A stretch of 64,000 nt of DNA from Agelas oroides (lineage: Eukaryota > Porifera > Demospongiae > Agelasida > Agelasidae), in NCBI GenBank assembly GCA_949130485.1, contig OX422183.1, positions 23,977,702 to 24,041,701 of the forward strand. Reading direction: 5' to 3'. The translations under genes and the position numbers were made by a program. Each line of letters begins with the position of its first letter. Position 1 is the first letter of the stretch. This document shows positions 11,301 to 24,420 of the stretch, one piece after another. The notes beneath the pieces are model-generated. The model worked only from the letters and a program-made list of their open reading frames with translations. It was not told the DNA's origin and made no database searches.

Positions 11301-14300
11301 CTATTTAGGAATGGCATGGGATGTGTAACAAAGGTCTTCAAAACTCTATTGTCACTCTGTTGTAAGCTTTTATAGCCTGTTATTGTAACCAACAGGCAAT
11401 AGTGTCTTCAAAGCTCTGGGTCTTGACAGAACTGTTGTACTGAAATGGATCCACATTTGGGTTCAACAGCTTACACACAGTTTCATCACATATGGTCGAT
11501 GTTTAGTTGATAAAGCAACTGAAGACAGCATGCATACCCTGTCACTCCATTGCAGCTGATGAAGCCTGGTGTATATTGACCAAAACATGTCCTGTGACCT
11601 TTCACAACACTTGCAGTGGATGACCTTTATACTTACACCTGTTTTTGTTTTCAGAAGATGTGGCTCATTGATTGTTCATACATACAGCTGCAGCTATGCA
11701 TTTGAATAGTGTTTTTATTTTAGTATAATTAATTAACTGGGCAGACGTTTGAGATGATACGTCTGAATATTTTTCATTGACACCTTTATTGCTGGTAAGT
11801 AGTTTTCTTCACCAATAACCTTGTAGAATTGTTAGCACGCATGCAGTGCACTTTAAACAATATGCTGTGATGAAGAAACAATACTTGTATTTCGCAAGTG
11901 CAAGAACTACCACACATTGCCCTAAGTGAATAGTATTTTAAAAATGAAAAACTGAGTGTAGAATAATTGTATTCTGCAAGTGCACACATTGCCCTAAGTA
12001 AATAGTATTTGAAAGTGAACAAAGTGTATTTTCACTTTGCTAGCTACTAAGCAAATACTCTTAACTATGCAGGCCAACACAGCCCGTGTGATATTCAGCT
12101 GGAATGATGTGGACCCTACTATGGAAGATGGCAGTGATGCAATGCAACACATGACCAGGAGTTCGGCTAGTCTCAATCTCCTGGGTGGACTTCGCAGCAT
12201 ACCACCTGACCCCAGTGACACACTCTCCTTCACTTTTACAGTCAACAATGTATGTATGTTTTTGTTTTTTGTTTGTTGTTAGACATCTGGCCCCTTGGAA
12301 TCAATGGCTGACCCACAAATTCAGAAGAGGGCCAGGCTATCTCAGCCAAAAGAGCCTAGTTAATCCTTTGATTGTATGCTGTACTAGAGTTTATTTTGAG
12401 TAGGCCAAATTGATGCTATATGAGAGTATAGATTAGAAAGGTGTATATTCCGTACCCACTGTATGACAATATGCTTTTTTGTGGTAGGTTGAAATTCCCA
12501 GTGCAGACACGACTTACTGGTGTGCTGCCTATGAGCTGCCTCAGGAGGTCCAGCAACAGGAGCGATACATCATTCGAGTGAGTGAAAAAGTACCTTTATG
12601 TGCATCAAAAATCAGTAATCTGAAGTACAAACACCGTTCAGATATTGAATGATATACATGGCCCACTGAGTTTGCACAGTATGTGGTATGTCACTTTATA
12701 ATGTCACTTAAAATTGTCCAATGCTACAAACAGGTGTGAAATTGACGTAACCATAATGGGTCAAAACTATCAATTAATTATGTATAAACATGTACCTTTC
12801 TTTCTCTTTTCCTGTAGTTTGTTTGTTCTTATCAGTACTTAGGTGTGTAATTGACAATAACTGCTCTTTGTAAATTCAACAGCATTCACTTTTATGGCTA
12901 TTGTTGAAAATAAACCATTCAGTTAGTTCTCAGTACAACATAAACATTGTGTATTCTGTTATTGCTTCTGAGTAAAGCTTAATGGATATACACAACACCA
13001 TCAATTTCACTGTTCAATGGAATTTAAGCACTCTTAGAAGCTACCCTACTCAGTCTTTAGAGCAAGCTATGGAGTTGCACTTTTGTATGGTAAATGACTT
13101 AAAAATGATGGTACATTGAAACTAAATGCTGTACATATTGAACAAACGCTACATTCTCTGTTTAACTATGTATGTATGCACATTGCTATGTTCCATGGTA
13201 CATATGTCAGTAAACAACACCGGCCTCATTACTTGTTTATAAATTTTTGTGGGTACAAAATTTAAAAAAAAGAGTGCCAGGCCTTTAGAAGAAACTTTTG
13301 TTTTTGCAAGCACTTTGTGTGCTGCCACGCCCCCTAACATTGCTTTGTTTTCTGTTGAGCCAAATGTGAGAGGCAGCTATATGTAGATGCTGTTGACTTT
13401 TGTTAGTGCATGATGAATTAATTGCCAATGTCGGTGTGAGGGAATGGCAATGAGACCAAATACTTCCGTTTTGAGAATGAAGAGAGGTGAGATTATTTGC
13501 ATGCCAAACCAAACACTTTGGTATATTCAAATTTTTGTGCACTGAAATTTACACCAGGTAAACATTTTGCGCTATATGGTGCCATAAATTGCTGATAATC
13601 TTTCAATACAGTTTGGTGATGGGTATGTTGGTCTTCACTTTGCTCAGTGTAGAGACACATTCCAAAACATCAATCTCTTGTCCTTTATTTCAGTACTCAC
13701 CTCTGATTGACAATGAGAACTTTGCCTATGTTCACCACATGCTGGTCTATATTTGTGGGGGGCTGAATGAAACTGAAGTGAATGATAGTGCCCCATGTGA
13801 AGGTGGAGTTGGAGTGAGTCTGGGTGAATGTAGGTTTGGAGAGGTCCTTGCAGGATGGGCTGTAGGAGGAGAGGTAAGTAGTTTTTGCTTAATATCTCCT
13901 TTGTTATCAACAGGAAATAGAAAGTATACACCTGTAGGGATTAAACAATCTGCTTTGGGGGAAAAACCCCTATGCATGTTTGGGTGTTGGGAAGGCCAGA
14001 TATTTACTTGGGGAGCTACCATAATCTCTCGAAAACACGCCCATGGGCGGATGAACTTAAGTGGCTCCTCAAAGAGAGGGTGGGCGTATTTTTGAGAGTT
14101 GTGATAGTTCTCTTGAAAATACGCCCCTACCTCACACACAGTTAGTCTAGCCTTATTTATGTACTCATGCTGTGATTCTGCAATGCCTGTTTTGTCATGC
14201 GGTTAATAACAGCAAATTAATGGAGTGTCTGCCTTCATTTGTTAGTCCTTCCTCTTGCACAGCACAGCTTCTTCAGTCCTTCTAACTGCGTGTGCTACAG

Positions 14301-17300
14301 CATATTTTTGTGGGTGGGACTATTTTCGGGAAAATTACAGTACTTAAATTTGTCTTTAGTTTGTGTGTGTGAGGGGTGCCTGGAGACTTGGTCTCCCAGA
14401 TAAAGGTTTGATGCTTGAGATCACTTTTTAGGGATCAAATGCCATTGAAATCAGATTTTTAAGCTGGAACTGAGAACACTCTACAATGAAATTCTATGCT
14501 GTCACACATGCTGTGGTACTGCTGTGTGTGTCTCTGATGTAACGCAGGGAACACCCTTCATCTGAACAATAATAATAATCATATGTAGATCTAGCTTAAT
14601 TTTTATAGAGCAACTTCAAATTGAGTGCTAAATGTACAGTTGAACATTGCACATATTGTTTACTGCAGGACTTTGTCTATCCTGAGAATGTGGCTTATCC
14701 TATTGGTGGTCCAGGAAATGCCAGGTTTCTTGTCATGGAGATGCATTATGACAACCCAGATATGAACAGTGGTATGTTAGACTTTCAGATTGCTGAAAAT
14801 TCCTGTACAAGTCAAAGTTGCTTAATCTGTGCACAATATGTACATTGGCTTGTGTTGGGGTGAGTTCCATACTATTTGTAATCTACGCAAAGAGTTTGTA
14901 TGCCCATCTGTTACCAAAATCCTGTGCTGACTGCGTGGGTTAAGTCAATGGTGCCATCTCTTTGGCTAAGTTTACCCTGTTTGAAATGATTCATGCTGGC
15001 ATTGAATAAGTACATTACACAATAAAGTGTCTGCATCACCTTTGTCCAGGAGAGGTTAGGGTTGAGGGGCATACATTTGATAGGTGCATTACTCTCAATA
15101 ATACACCTTCCCCCTGTTCCTGATGATGATACGTGCGACATCAACAATCATGGTCACACCTTTCCGGAAGAACTACATCTTTGCTGGTTGTGTACTTATT
15201 GGTGCATGTGTTGATACTAAGCTGAGTGGGGCATCAAAGGAACTTGTAGTGCAGTCAATTGTGACAGGGGAGGACCCATGTAAGCTCGTATCGCAAGCAA
15301 TGCAAACCTAGGCGGTGGCTGGCAAATGAGGGTATAGATCCATGTGTATGCATTTATGAAAACACATGACTAAGCTGAACAAAAGGCTCACTAAAAGCCT
15401 GCCCAGAAAACACTCACTACAGGGTCGAAACAAGTGAAAATTACCTATATTCAAGAACTTGGGGGGTAAAAAGGGGGGAGGACATTTGCTCATATTATTG
15501 GGAGTTTACGTACATTAAATGCTCAATTGGCAGCACAGTGACTATATATTTGTGTCTCTACATAGTTGTGTACTATACATGTACCAGAAGCATTTGGCTG
15601 AGCACAAGACTATTTTATGTGTACGTGCTACTGTGTAACATGAAGTACAATGTACTATATCTGGTATGATAGATGGTAATTGTACTGTTTTTCTGTCAGT
15701 GTTAGTAAACTGAACCCTAAATACTCAACTTCTTACAGGTGTGATTGACAACTCTGGTATTGAATTTTTCTACACAAGTACACCGCGCCAGCATGAAGCT
15801 GGAATTTTGACAGTTGGACACCAAGTGAACAGGTTCATGATCATCCCTCCGAATACTGAAAGCTATTCTATTGTTGGAGAGTGTTCTGCAGATTGCACCA
15901 GCACGGTATATAATAGTTCTATAAATTTACAAATATATAGCAGCAGGAGGGTATTTATAGCAGTTACTGTGGTTTTGTGAAGAAGAAATATGCCTGGGTA
16001 TAATAAGTGCAACAATTAAGAAATAGGGATGCATCATCACGTTTTGTTCTGTCAGCTTGATTCATATCCTAAAATGGAATTGTTGTGATAAGTAGTTATT
16101 ACACCAAGGATGACTCTGCATATGCTCTTTCCCATACTGTAGTATTTGCCTCCAACTGGTGTCACCATCTTCGCTGATTTGCTGCACACTCACCTTGTTG
16201 GTAAGATAAAATTAAAGACAAATATGACTATCTGACATACAAAAAATCACTAAAAGGCATCTTGACAGCTAACTTTAAGTCCACAATGACATTCTTATGT
16301 ATATCCTTGTTAAGCATAATGTTGCTGTAAGGAACCTTGATAGATTAATGATGGTGCCATTTCACCTACTGCTCTCAAAAAGATTTCTTGAGTTAAGTGA
16401 GCCATCCACCTGCTGCAGAAAATGAACTTAATTTAGAGTTAATTTAAAGCAAATTTTGATCACAACATTTGGAGTTCAGTGAAACCAAAAGCAATGGCAG
16501 AAAACATCATGAGTGGAACCTCAAAAGCAGACAAATATTGCCAGGAAAGATCTCAGGCTGGACATCAGGTGTCCAAGATGAAGAAGCTGTCACAGAGCTT
16601 TCCACTAAGTTTCATGAACACTGTGACTACATAGCAAAATATCTCCCCAAGACAGAGTACACTTTAAAGCATTCAAGGGAGGGAGAAAGTAGGGAGAAAG
16701 TTTGCATGGTTCTTTTGGCAATTCATATCTAATGACTGAAGACTGGCATTGTCCCTTTCTCATTGGGACCAACAAGATCTCAGTTACTAGTTCACACAGT
16801 CAGTGAGCTATCCACCTGCTGCAGATGATTCTCTTGTCCATAATGGTCCTACAAGGCCTATACTGAACAAAGAGGTGGCTCAACCACCATGGCATCAAGG
16901 CCAAGGTGCTCAAGTGCAATAACTCTTCAGACTGGCCGTCTACATGTACAATCACTGCATGGACTGGACTAGTGGACTGACACAATTATTTTATGCCTTC
17001 TGATGAGACTCACATGCCTGCAGGGTTGCATGATGCCCACCCAAAACAGCCTTCTTCTTGCACAGACTGATTTGGCTAATAATATTTTTTGATGACAATA
17101 ACCAATGCATAACCTGTACCTCATTTCTCAAAATTGTCAGCATAGGGGAAAGCAAAAGTTGAATGTTAAAGATTTGAGGGAGCAATATCCTATGTTGAAC
17201 TTTTACCTCCCAAGAAACCTTTGTAATGCTGAGATTGGCAGTGTAGACAAGCCTTGTAAGAAGAAAGGAACAAGTATTGAATTGGTCACTATTTTATACA

Positions 17301-20300
17301 GTGTTACAGTGTATAATATGCTGATATGGTGGAGTGACAACTGAACAGTTTACCCGTTTGCAAACCTCATTTGTAGTCCAAGGAACTTTATTGAAGTCAG
17401 CTTGTCTATGCTATATCATATGCAGGAGAGAAGAAAGCCATTACACAGTGGGTACAGAGACCTTCTGTAGGTCTAGTGAGTTATTTGTTCCAGGACCACG
17501 TAGCTAGAGAGAAGGCTGTAGGGTTTCCATTGACCCAACCCTACAAGCAAGAGAGTCTCATTAGAAGGTGTAAAAATGATCATTAGTGTCAGTCCACCAG
17601 TCCAGTCCACCAGTCCAGTCCACCAGTCCAGTAGACGGTCCTTCAGACTCCCACTCCCAAAAATAAATACATACAATCCAAAATTTTTACTCTAGGGACA
17701 GCCCGTTAACTATCATGCACCATTAAGTTCCCTGAAAGTAGGTGGTAAACGCCCCTTCAACCCTGCAGGTTTCAATGGCCAACAGTGTCTAATTTGTTCC
17801 CCAAAATACGCCCCCTTCGAGCAAATGCCCTCCCCCCTTGTTAACCCCCACGTTCTTACAGTCATAGGTATTTTTCCTGCCTTATAAACACCCGTATCGA
17901 ACGCCTTCTAGGCATGCTTTTAGTGAGCTTTTGGTTCAGCTCTATCGTCGATTATGTTTGTAAACACGCACACACAAAATACCATAACCTCATTCGCTGG
18001 CCACCACCAAAGTTTTTGCTGCTCCCACTGGAAACGCGAACTTACGCGATGTCGTCCCCTGTTACCACTGACGATGCAAGTTGCTTCAAAGCCTCTTGGC
18101 TTAGTTTCAACACAAGCGCCGCTGATTTCCTGTAGTATACGTTCATCAAAGCTGCCGTTCATCCAGAAAGCCGCAGCAGTCGTTGCGATTGTGTGAGGAA
18201 CAGCGGGAGGGGTGTATGCACGGGACGAAATTAATATTTGAACAAACACCCCCTCCCCACTTTTGCCTCAAAGTAGTGTGCAAAGAGGGGGGGTGTATTT
18301 TTGGGACCTTACGGTATGCTTAAAGGCCTGTAAGTGCAAGAGAGTTTAAAGAGAGTAAGATGAGCATCTGATTGGGAAGTAAAGCCAGGAGTTTTGGTAA
18401 AGCCACGATCCTGGGAAAGCCTATAATGGCTGCTCTAGTTTACATATTCACTAATTTAAAACAATTCATGTGACACAATCAATCATGTTTGCACGAAGAA
18501 AAGAAAAGGTGATAGATAATAAATAATTCATTTAAAGTTTCCACATACCACATGCTTCTGTGTATGACTCATCTATGTCTATCAAGTCAACTATACCCTG
18601 CCCACCTTTATCATGTTGCTATGCAGGTAGTGGCGTTACATTGCAGCTGATCCGCAGGAACCAGCAATGTAATGTGTCGGAAGCACTGGCTCCAGTTGAC
18701 ATCAATCTCCAGTATGACTTTGACTACCAGCAGTTCACCTTCCTTCCTAATGAAGTCCAATTACTCCCTGTAAGCTTCAGTGTAACCATGACAATTAGGA
18801 TTTGAACAGTTGCTTTTAAAATGTATCTGGATCCCAGATTTTTTCCCCGTGGATTTATTTCTCACTCTCTCAGCAAAAACACGAGTGCCTACTGTCGCTT
18901 ACAGTAAATAACATCAGGCCTCTGAATTTTCACCACCAAGCTGTGGTTATGGCTACTAGGACTGCTAGGAGGACTATGTGTCACGACTGGGCCAACCTTT
19001 AAAGGTTGCAAAGTTCACACAGGGTGCCAGTTCAGTCCAGCTCTGAGAGAGTGAGAATCAGTTGGAATTCGGCTGAGGCCTCTAGGCAATGCTGCTTATG
19101 AATAGCTTGTCTTCCGCTCCTCTGCCAGGGGTCCTAGTGGCTTAATGGTAAGAGCATCTGACTAGTATTCAGAAGGTCTTGGGTTCGAATCGCAGCTGGA
19201 TCCCATATTTTTTTGTGTCGATTTATTTTTCACTCTCTCAGCAAAAACATCATGTTGTTAATAACTGATGCATGACCTTAATTGTTATCTCATGCAGAAT
19301 TAATGTATGCTTACATAACTTACTCTGCAGGGGGATACACTGCTTCTAAACTGCACATACCGTACTCAAAATACGCAGCGACCGGGAGTTACTTTGGTAA
19401 GCCAAGCTATTGGGAACATGTTCTGTGTACACATATATAGCATGATCAGAATAACAAGCTTCCAAGCATGATAAGAGAACGTACTCCCTTACGTGGCCTG
19501 AATGTGAGGCTAAAGTAATAGCAGACAAAATTTGCCTAAGAACTATATTGACTATTTGCATGCTTTGATGAGCACAGTGGGAGTTACACACACTATAATT
19601 ACATTTTAGCAAATAACCTTTGACCTTGTAGCTGGCAACTTAAGCATTCAAATTCTACTAGGTGATGTAGGTATGATCTTTTGTTGGTTGATATAACTTA
19701 TTTTTGAAAACTGGTAATTGAAATCTGCCAGGGCATTAATTCCTTTAGAATGCTCTCTCTGCCTCTTTATCTCATCTTGATACGTAGCTATTGTGTGAGT
19801 GAGAGCATGCGACTGGCTATAGCCTGGATTTCAACACGTTCATATACCCCAGTATACATTACAGGTCATGATAGTACCTTACCAGTTTGCATATGTGCCT
19901 AAAGAAACATACCCAAAACTTGTACAAATGACGCATATTTTGTGATTGAATGTTGTGTTGGAATGTTTCTTGACAGGGTGGACTGTCAACACGTGATGAG
20001 ATGTGTCTGGCATTCCCAGTGTACTATCCACGAACACGCCTGTCAGCTTGTGCTAGTACTGTGAACCCGAATACAGCATTCACTCCTTTCTTGAGCAGTG
20101 GACTTTTAACACAGTAAGTTTGTCATCCTATGTATGACAGCATTACAGATATTTCCATTGACATTTGACAATTGGGGTGTATATAAATAAAATGGGGTGG
20201 ATCTGGAGGCATGCCCCCCTCCTCCAAAATGTTGAAAGTACCCCTTCTCCCTTCTTAAGAGTGCTTCGGGTGTCTTCTTGAATGAGCCAGATGTTGAAAT

Positions 20301-21865
20301 CACAACTGACTTGTCTTGAAAAATGTAACACTTAGGTTGTTTGGGTAATTTACCAACCAATCTAAGAAGGGCAAAATTTTCCTAGTGAGGCATGTCCCAA
20401 CACCACCAGGCCCCCTCTCCCCCCTTATATTATAGCATGCTGTGCATGTCACCTTGTGGAACTTTGGCAAAACTCTGCTTTTTTCCCTTGCTTCTTATGG
20501 CTCTGGTAGTGGACTGGAATATTGATCTGAAATACCTGAACAATCTTTGACCCAAAATTACTATGTACTTGGTCAATATTTCTCAATATAACACCTACAA
20601 GGGATCATAAAACTATATAAAGCCACAGAATAACCATATGTACATGTCCACAAGTCAGTTCAGCAACAGCTCCAATGTCATCTATAACTCTAGGTACTGT
20701 CACAGAGGCACACAAGGCACAAGGATAGTTACACCTTACCACTGAATTAAAAAGAGTTTGTAATCGGGGGCAGAGATCACATAATTATATGATGTTGTTA
20801 GTTTAAGAACAGTCATCTTTTGACATGCATCGCACAAACTACCTTTAGTTGTTTTGTTGTGGGTGTGTTTTCAGCATGATGCCAACCCATATTTATGCTG
20901 TCCTACAAAAGTGATGCAAAGAGATTGGAATCTCATGTATATATAATGCACTAAACTACTAGTCTACATGTATAGTTCAAATGTTTGTATGCTTTAGCAG
21001 TTCACATCTCTAGACAGTGAATCATCACAAACTGAAAACACACCCTGCCTAATGACAAAAGGTAGTTTGTGCTATGCATGTATATACATTTTAAAGGGGT
21101 GACCGTTCTTAAACTAACAACATTATATCAATCAAAAATGTAATCTCTGGCACTGATTACATTAGATAAACTCTTAAATTCTTCTCAGTGATGAGGTGTA
21201 ACTATCCTTGTGCCTAGTTTTGCTGGCTACACCTGTGTAAGATTTATGCCCAGCTGTTTTCTTTCAAAGGCCATGCAAGTGTGGTGGTAAAATAAAAGAG
21301 AACCTCGAGTTCTCAACAATTCCAATAGTGCAACACATTTCTTATCAGCAAAAGCAGTTTCATAGATATTGCTTTCTTTTTTTACAGGCAACAAGTAACC
21401 CAACTATTAGGTGCTTTTCGGGGTTCAACTCAACAGTTCCAAATGGCCCTAGATCAAATTAACTGGAATTCTGATACAGTGCAGAGCCTGCAGCAAGCAG
21501 TGTTGAATGGACCGCAGGTCACCTTCTGCCGTACAAATGACTCTGTAAGTGAAGAGGTTCAGGGCAATATATTTGGCTGCTTGATATGAGTACATGCATT
21601 TGTGTTAGAATTGTTAATTTTAGATGTTTACAAAACGTTTAGTTTGACTTCTGTCACCATCTTTCCTTTTTAGGAAACCCGGCTCCTCACAGTGAGGGAA
21701 AACCTTATAAATGTAGTGTGTGACTATCGAGCACCTGACATCTGCAATCCAAACAACCAACCTGTACCCTGCTGCCAGCGTCCAGAGGTTCTTGGTGCTG
21801 CCAGTATGGTCATGAGCTCCCTTCTTGTGATGGCAGTAATGAGCTTTGTCACTTTGCTGCTATAA
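8399..21865 (+). CDS. DBH-like copper monooxygenase (MOXD1 type), copy 1, complete
   Basis: The family hydroxylates catechol- or phenethylamine-like substrates with copper, ascorbate and O2 in the secretory pathway; the substrate here is unknown. Exons: 8399-8665, 9036-9182, 12073-12249, 12488-12577, 13694-13873, 14669-14771, 15739-15905, 16143-16200, 18627-18769, 19331-19396, 19977-20113, 21388-21544, 21674-21865. All are GT-AG and in phase, about 627 residues (human MOXD1 is 613). Residues 1-16 are a signal peptide (MRSLLYLLALLPLVLG) and about 18-190 a DOMON domain. The copper ligands are all visible: H241/H242 in YVHHMLVY, H313 in MEMHYDNP, H392/H394 in LLHTHLVG and M475 in TRDEMCLAF. The last 23 residues are hydrophobic, a membrane or GPI-type anchor. 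It is a tandem paralogue of the gene at 33315. Confidence 0.93.
9356..9710. mobile_element. MITE with GATTGGTTGTTTTAACCAC ends (intron 2 of copy 1)
   Basis: The left end GATTGGTTGTTTTAACCAC pairs with GTGGTTAAAACAACCGATT at the right. The pairing extends inward through GACAAGCTGA and TCAGCTTGTC. The interior repeats TGTTCAGTGGTTACTA. A related partial copy is at about 29745-29970. Confidence 0.75.
9711..12072. other. Rest of intron 2 of copy 1: minor repeats, no gene
   Basis: It contains a short TTCCATTCCACCA-type repeat near 11010-11060. At 11150-11190 is a segment (CAGAACCAGAGTGGTCTAAC on the minus strand) shared with 28216-28235. A roughly 60-bp direct repeat with GTGCACACATTGCCCTAAGT lies at 11880-12020. 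Confidence 0.5.
13990..14135. repeat. Eroded TIR element of the 'AAAATACGCCC' family (intron 5 of copy 1)
   Basis: TACCATAATCTCTCGAAAAC and GCCCATGGGCGG at the left closely resemble the left end of the element at 46926 (CCATAGTCTCGCGAAAA, GCCCATGGGCGG). GGGTGGGCGTATTTTTGAGA follows on the right. Short and internally deleted. Confidence 0.45.
16380..16830. repeat. Short direct repeat in intron 8 of copy 1
   Basis: GTGAGC(C/T)ATCCACCTGCTGCAGA occurs near 16397 and again near 16804. The unit between them includes an open frame (16469-16732) with no recognised family. It could be an old element with direct repeats. Confidence 0.3.
17587..17634. repeat. 15-bp minisatellite (CCAGTCCAGTCCACC)n
   Basis: Three copies of CCACCAGTCCAGT in intron 8 of copy 1. 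Confidence 0.8.
17790..18314 (-). mobile_element. TIR element with a decayed HIRAN-like ORF (intron 8 of copy 1)
   Basis: The left side carries CCCCAAAATACGCCCCCTTCG. The right side carries GGGGGGTGTATTTTTGGGAC and ends TTACGG followed by TA, as in the family members at 46926 and 62473. On the minus strand, 17920-18249 encodes 109 residues including LQEISGAC and ATCIVSGNRGR, spaced like EISRVC...MTCIVNGDRRR in the HIRAN ORF of the 62473 element. I read this as a second, more eroded HIRAN-bearing copy. The left boundary is approximate. Confidence 0.55.
18826..19250 (+). repeat. tRNA-derived SINE and truncated tail copy (intron 9 of copy 1)
   Basis: 19131-19203 looks like a tRNA: A box TGGCTTAATGGTAAGAGCAT, an anticodon arm TCTGA-CTAGTAT-TCAGA, and B box GGGTTCGAATC. 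The acceptor stem has two mismatches and the T stem one. It is followed by GGATCCCATATTTTTTTGTG and a tail with CACTCTCTCAGCAAAAAC. The same tail (GGATCCCAGATTTTTTCCCC...CTCTCTCAGCAAAAAC) lies alone at 18826-18880, showing that the tRNA-like part and tail form a repeat. So it is a SINE, not a tRNA gene. Confidence 0.7.
20716..21214. mobile_element. 499-bp TIR element in intron 11 of copy 1
   Basis: GGCACAAGGATAGTTACACC at the left pairs with GGTGTAACTATCCTTGTGCC at the right. Inner pairs such as ACAAACTACCTTTAGT and AAAGGTAGTTTGTG, and the TTAGTTTAAGAACAGTCA region, also match. It is non-coding and foldback-like. I found no clear target duplication by eye. Confidence 0.75.
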
Positions 21866-23597
21866 ACTTTGTGTATAGCTGTTGTGTGGACCTGCATGAG
21901 TGTTTGAATTGGCTTCTGTATAATGTAGAGTGTGCATTTGCAACATAAAATACAGCTATCTGTTGTATGGTCAAACGATTCCACTAACTTTGTCTGACTA
22001 AGTTTGTGCTTATATTTATAATACACATTCATAGAAGTTAGTTGCTGCAACAGCTACAAAGAAAAATGCATGTTCACACTTGGTAGTGTAAAGTTACTAA
22101 ACTCCAAAAATGCTTACATTCATGCTTGATTGAGGTAGCTTAGAGGATAAACTAGCCCAGAAGTTCAATAAGCTGAGATCGTGGCTCACTGGCTTCCAAA
22201 GCTTAATTTTTAGGCCTACAAAATTAACAGTAATGTCTGATTTGCAGGCCTGAAGCTCGACCCAATGTTTGTGTGATTCACAAGCCTGGTTGTCGATTTT
22301 TAATTTGATGAACATGTTTGTAAGGCACCACCATTTCAAAGGGTGGGAGTCTGGTGAGTGCATTTATTATTTTATGCTAGGCTAGAGTGACAGTGTCCGT
22401 TATTTGTGGCTATATACACATGAAAGGGACATTGTGATTAAATGAGCTGGGCAATTCTCCTTCCTCCAGTGAGTCATAAGTATCCTCAGACAGGACAGAC
22501 AGCCAAATCTGCATTTCAAGCCAGAGTTCAAATTGTGATGCAAGCCTTGTATACATGCATGGAGCTGAGAAGCAAAATTTAAATCAAATCAAGTGTCAGA
22601 CCTTGTGGATATGAATCAAACTTTGAATCAAGCTTCTGGCCTGCAGATTGAGCTTAATAAGCTATATACACTGCAAAAACACTTGGGGTTATTTCAACCA
22701 CATTTTTAGTTGCATTAGAGTGACCAAGGAATGCTACCAAATAAGTTTTCTTGAAGGTTCGTTGAGGAGCTTTTTCATTAGTTACATTAGCTCATCTCTT
22801 TTTCCAGAAGATCTATTTGGATACATTCCTGGCATTACTACCACAACCAAGGAGCTCCTCCAGCTAGGGCGGATGTGTAAGATTATAAAAACAACAAACC
22901 TCACCACAATTGCTGATGTATAGGCTTTCTGAAAGGAGATAATAATTCAACAAAAGAGGGAATCTTCTCAACTGCACTCTGGTTCAAGTTGCAAGCATTC
23001 CTTGAACTTTATATGTCACTCACAATGCAACTGCATGAGGTGATCAAAATGTGCTTGAAGTATATGAACACAACTTATTGTACTTCTGGGCCACTGCAGT
23101 AAACAAGTAGCATACTGCTTACACAAGTCACGTGTAATGTCAATGGACAGATCCTCTCTGAAACTCAATCAGACATGTGCTTACAAAACCAGCTTCGTGA
23201 AACTAAAAAAAATGGGACATGCACAGGGAACATTACACACTTCCCTCAAGTCCATACATAAGAGTACAAAGTCAGTTCAATCCATATTGCTGGACTGGCT
23301 TCACTGTTTGTCCACTGTGTGGCTCCCATCAGCCCATACGGCATCATGGTGAACTCCCACTGTCTGTAACCTGCCCCAAGGCAGAATGCTTCTCTATGGA
23401 TGCCACTGCCTCACTCATGGGAAACTGCCAATATAGGAACTTGGGAGATCAATCACCTGCTTGTGGTCAAGCTTCTGTTGCAGTCCTTAAAAGGTATTGT
23501 TTGTGGGCAGTCTGCATCCAATGCCAGCATGCAGGAGTTTGTCACCCTCAGACTCAGCTTCCCTTCCTTGGTTAGGGTCTCTCTGCTGCAGTATATG
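21866..23597. other. Intergenic region after copy 1; no gene recognised
   Basis: It includes the presumed 3' UTR of copy 1. A short segment at 23137-23245 is similar to 26628-26735 and probably belongs to the retroelement debris described separately. CACTGCAAAAACACTTGGGG at 22669 resembles a CACTG element end but no partner end was found. Confidence 0.45.
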
Positions 23598-23813
23598 CAC
23601 TGCAAAACTACCTAGAACAACCTCTGAGTGGTTACTCCAGTTTCAAGTTTACTGAACTGGTAAGTACCAGATCACCATCCACTGTCTCCGGCTTCTTTAG
23701 GAAGCAAAGAGCTACCACAGAAGCTTGTCGGTCTGTATAGTCATTAGCTCAATGAACCATGAAATTGGAGTAACCACTCTGTGAGGTTACTTTAACCAAG
23801 AATTTTTTCAGTG
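23598..23813. mobile_element. CACTG-ended MITE, 216 bp
   Basis: It begins CACTGCAAAAC and ends TTTTTTCAGTG. Inner arms AACCTCTGAGTGGTTACTCC and GGAGTAACCACTCTGTGAGG pair. It belongs with the other CACTG-ended elements of the window. Confidence 0.6.
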
Positions 23814-24149
23814 GCATGCCTTTCTCAAAATCTATGATCAGGCCATGCTTCGCTAGAAAGTCACATCCTATATAGGATGGCAGGTGCTGACAGGCATTCT
23901 GTAACTACAATAATCTGATGGGTAGTAAGGCCAGGCAGACTTACTGTCATGGTGGCTAGTCCCACAGTGGCCATGCAGTCCCCTGCCGTCTGCATTCACT
24001 AGCCTCACTCGGGCTGTGGGTTCCAGGTCATTAGATTAGACACAGTCTTCGCACACCACTGAGCATGATGCATCTGCATGAATCCACATCTTAAATATTC
24101 AGCCATCCGTGTGTGTAAGCTGCCCTGGTGAGGATGTCCAGTGACGCCA

Positions 24150-24420
24150 TCGAATGGCATAGAAATTCTTAAGATAGAATATGAGTTGTACCATACCAGG
24201 GCATAACTCCCGAAATACTCTGACCGTCCCAGGATAGCACAAGGATGAGCACATGCATGTGCAAACCACACCATCCCTACTTTTCACACGTGAGATACCC
24301 TGACCATCCCGGGACAGTACATGGATGGGCACATGCACAGTGCACCCCCTTGTCAGGATATCCAAGATATCCCGAGATACTCTGACCATCCCGGGACAGT
24401 ACATGACATTACCATACAGC
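24150..24420 (-). repeat. Minisatellite, reversed orientation block
   Basis: About three units carry GATACYCTGACCATCCCGGG, ACAGTACATG and GGGCACATGCACAGTGC. They are the reverse complement of the units at 25090-25745. Confidence 0.75.

Noticed and set aside
19131-19203. Possible functional tRNA (AGT anticodon, Thr)
   Set aside because: Acceptor positions 2:71 and 3:70 and one T-stem pair do not match, and the downstream tail is repeated alone at 18826, so it is a SINE head.
22669-23813. A 1.1-kb CACTG element from 22669 to 23813
   Set aside because: The inner inverted arms support only 23598-23813; the left motif at 22669 lacks a matching partner and target duplication.
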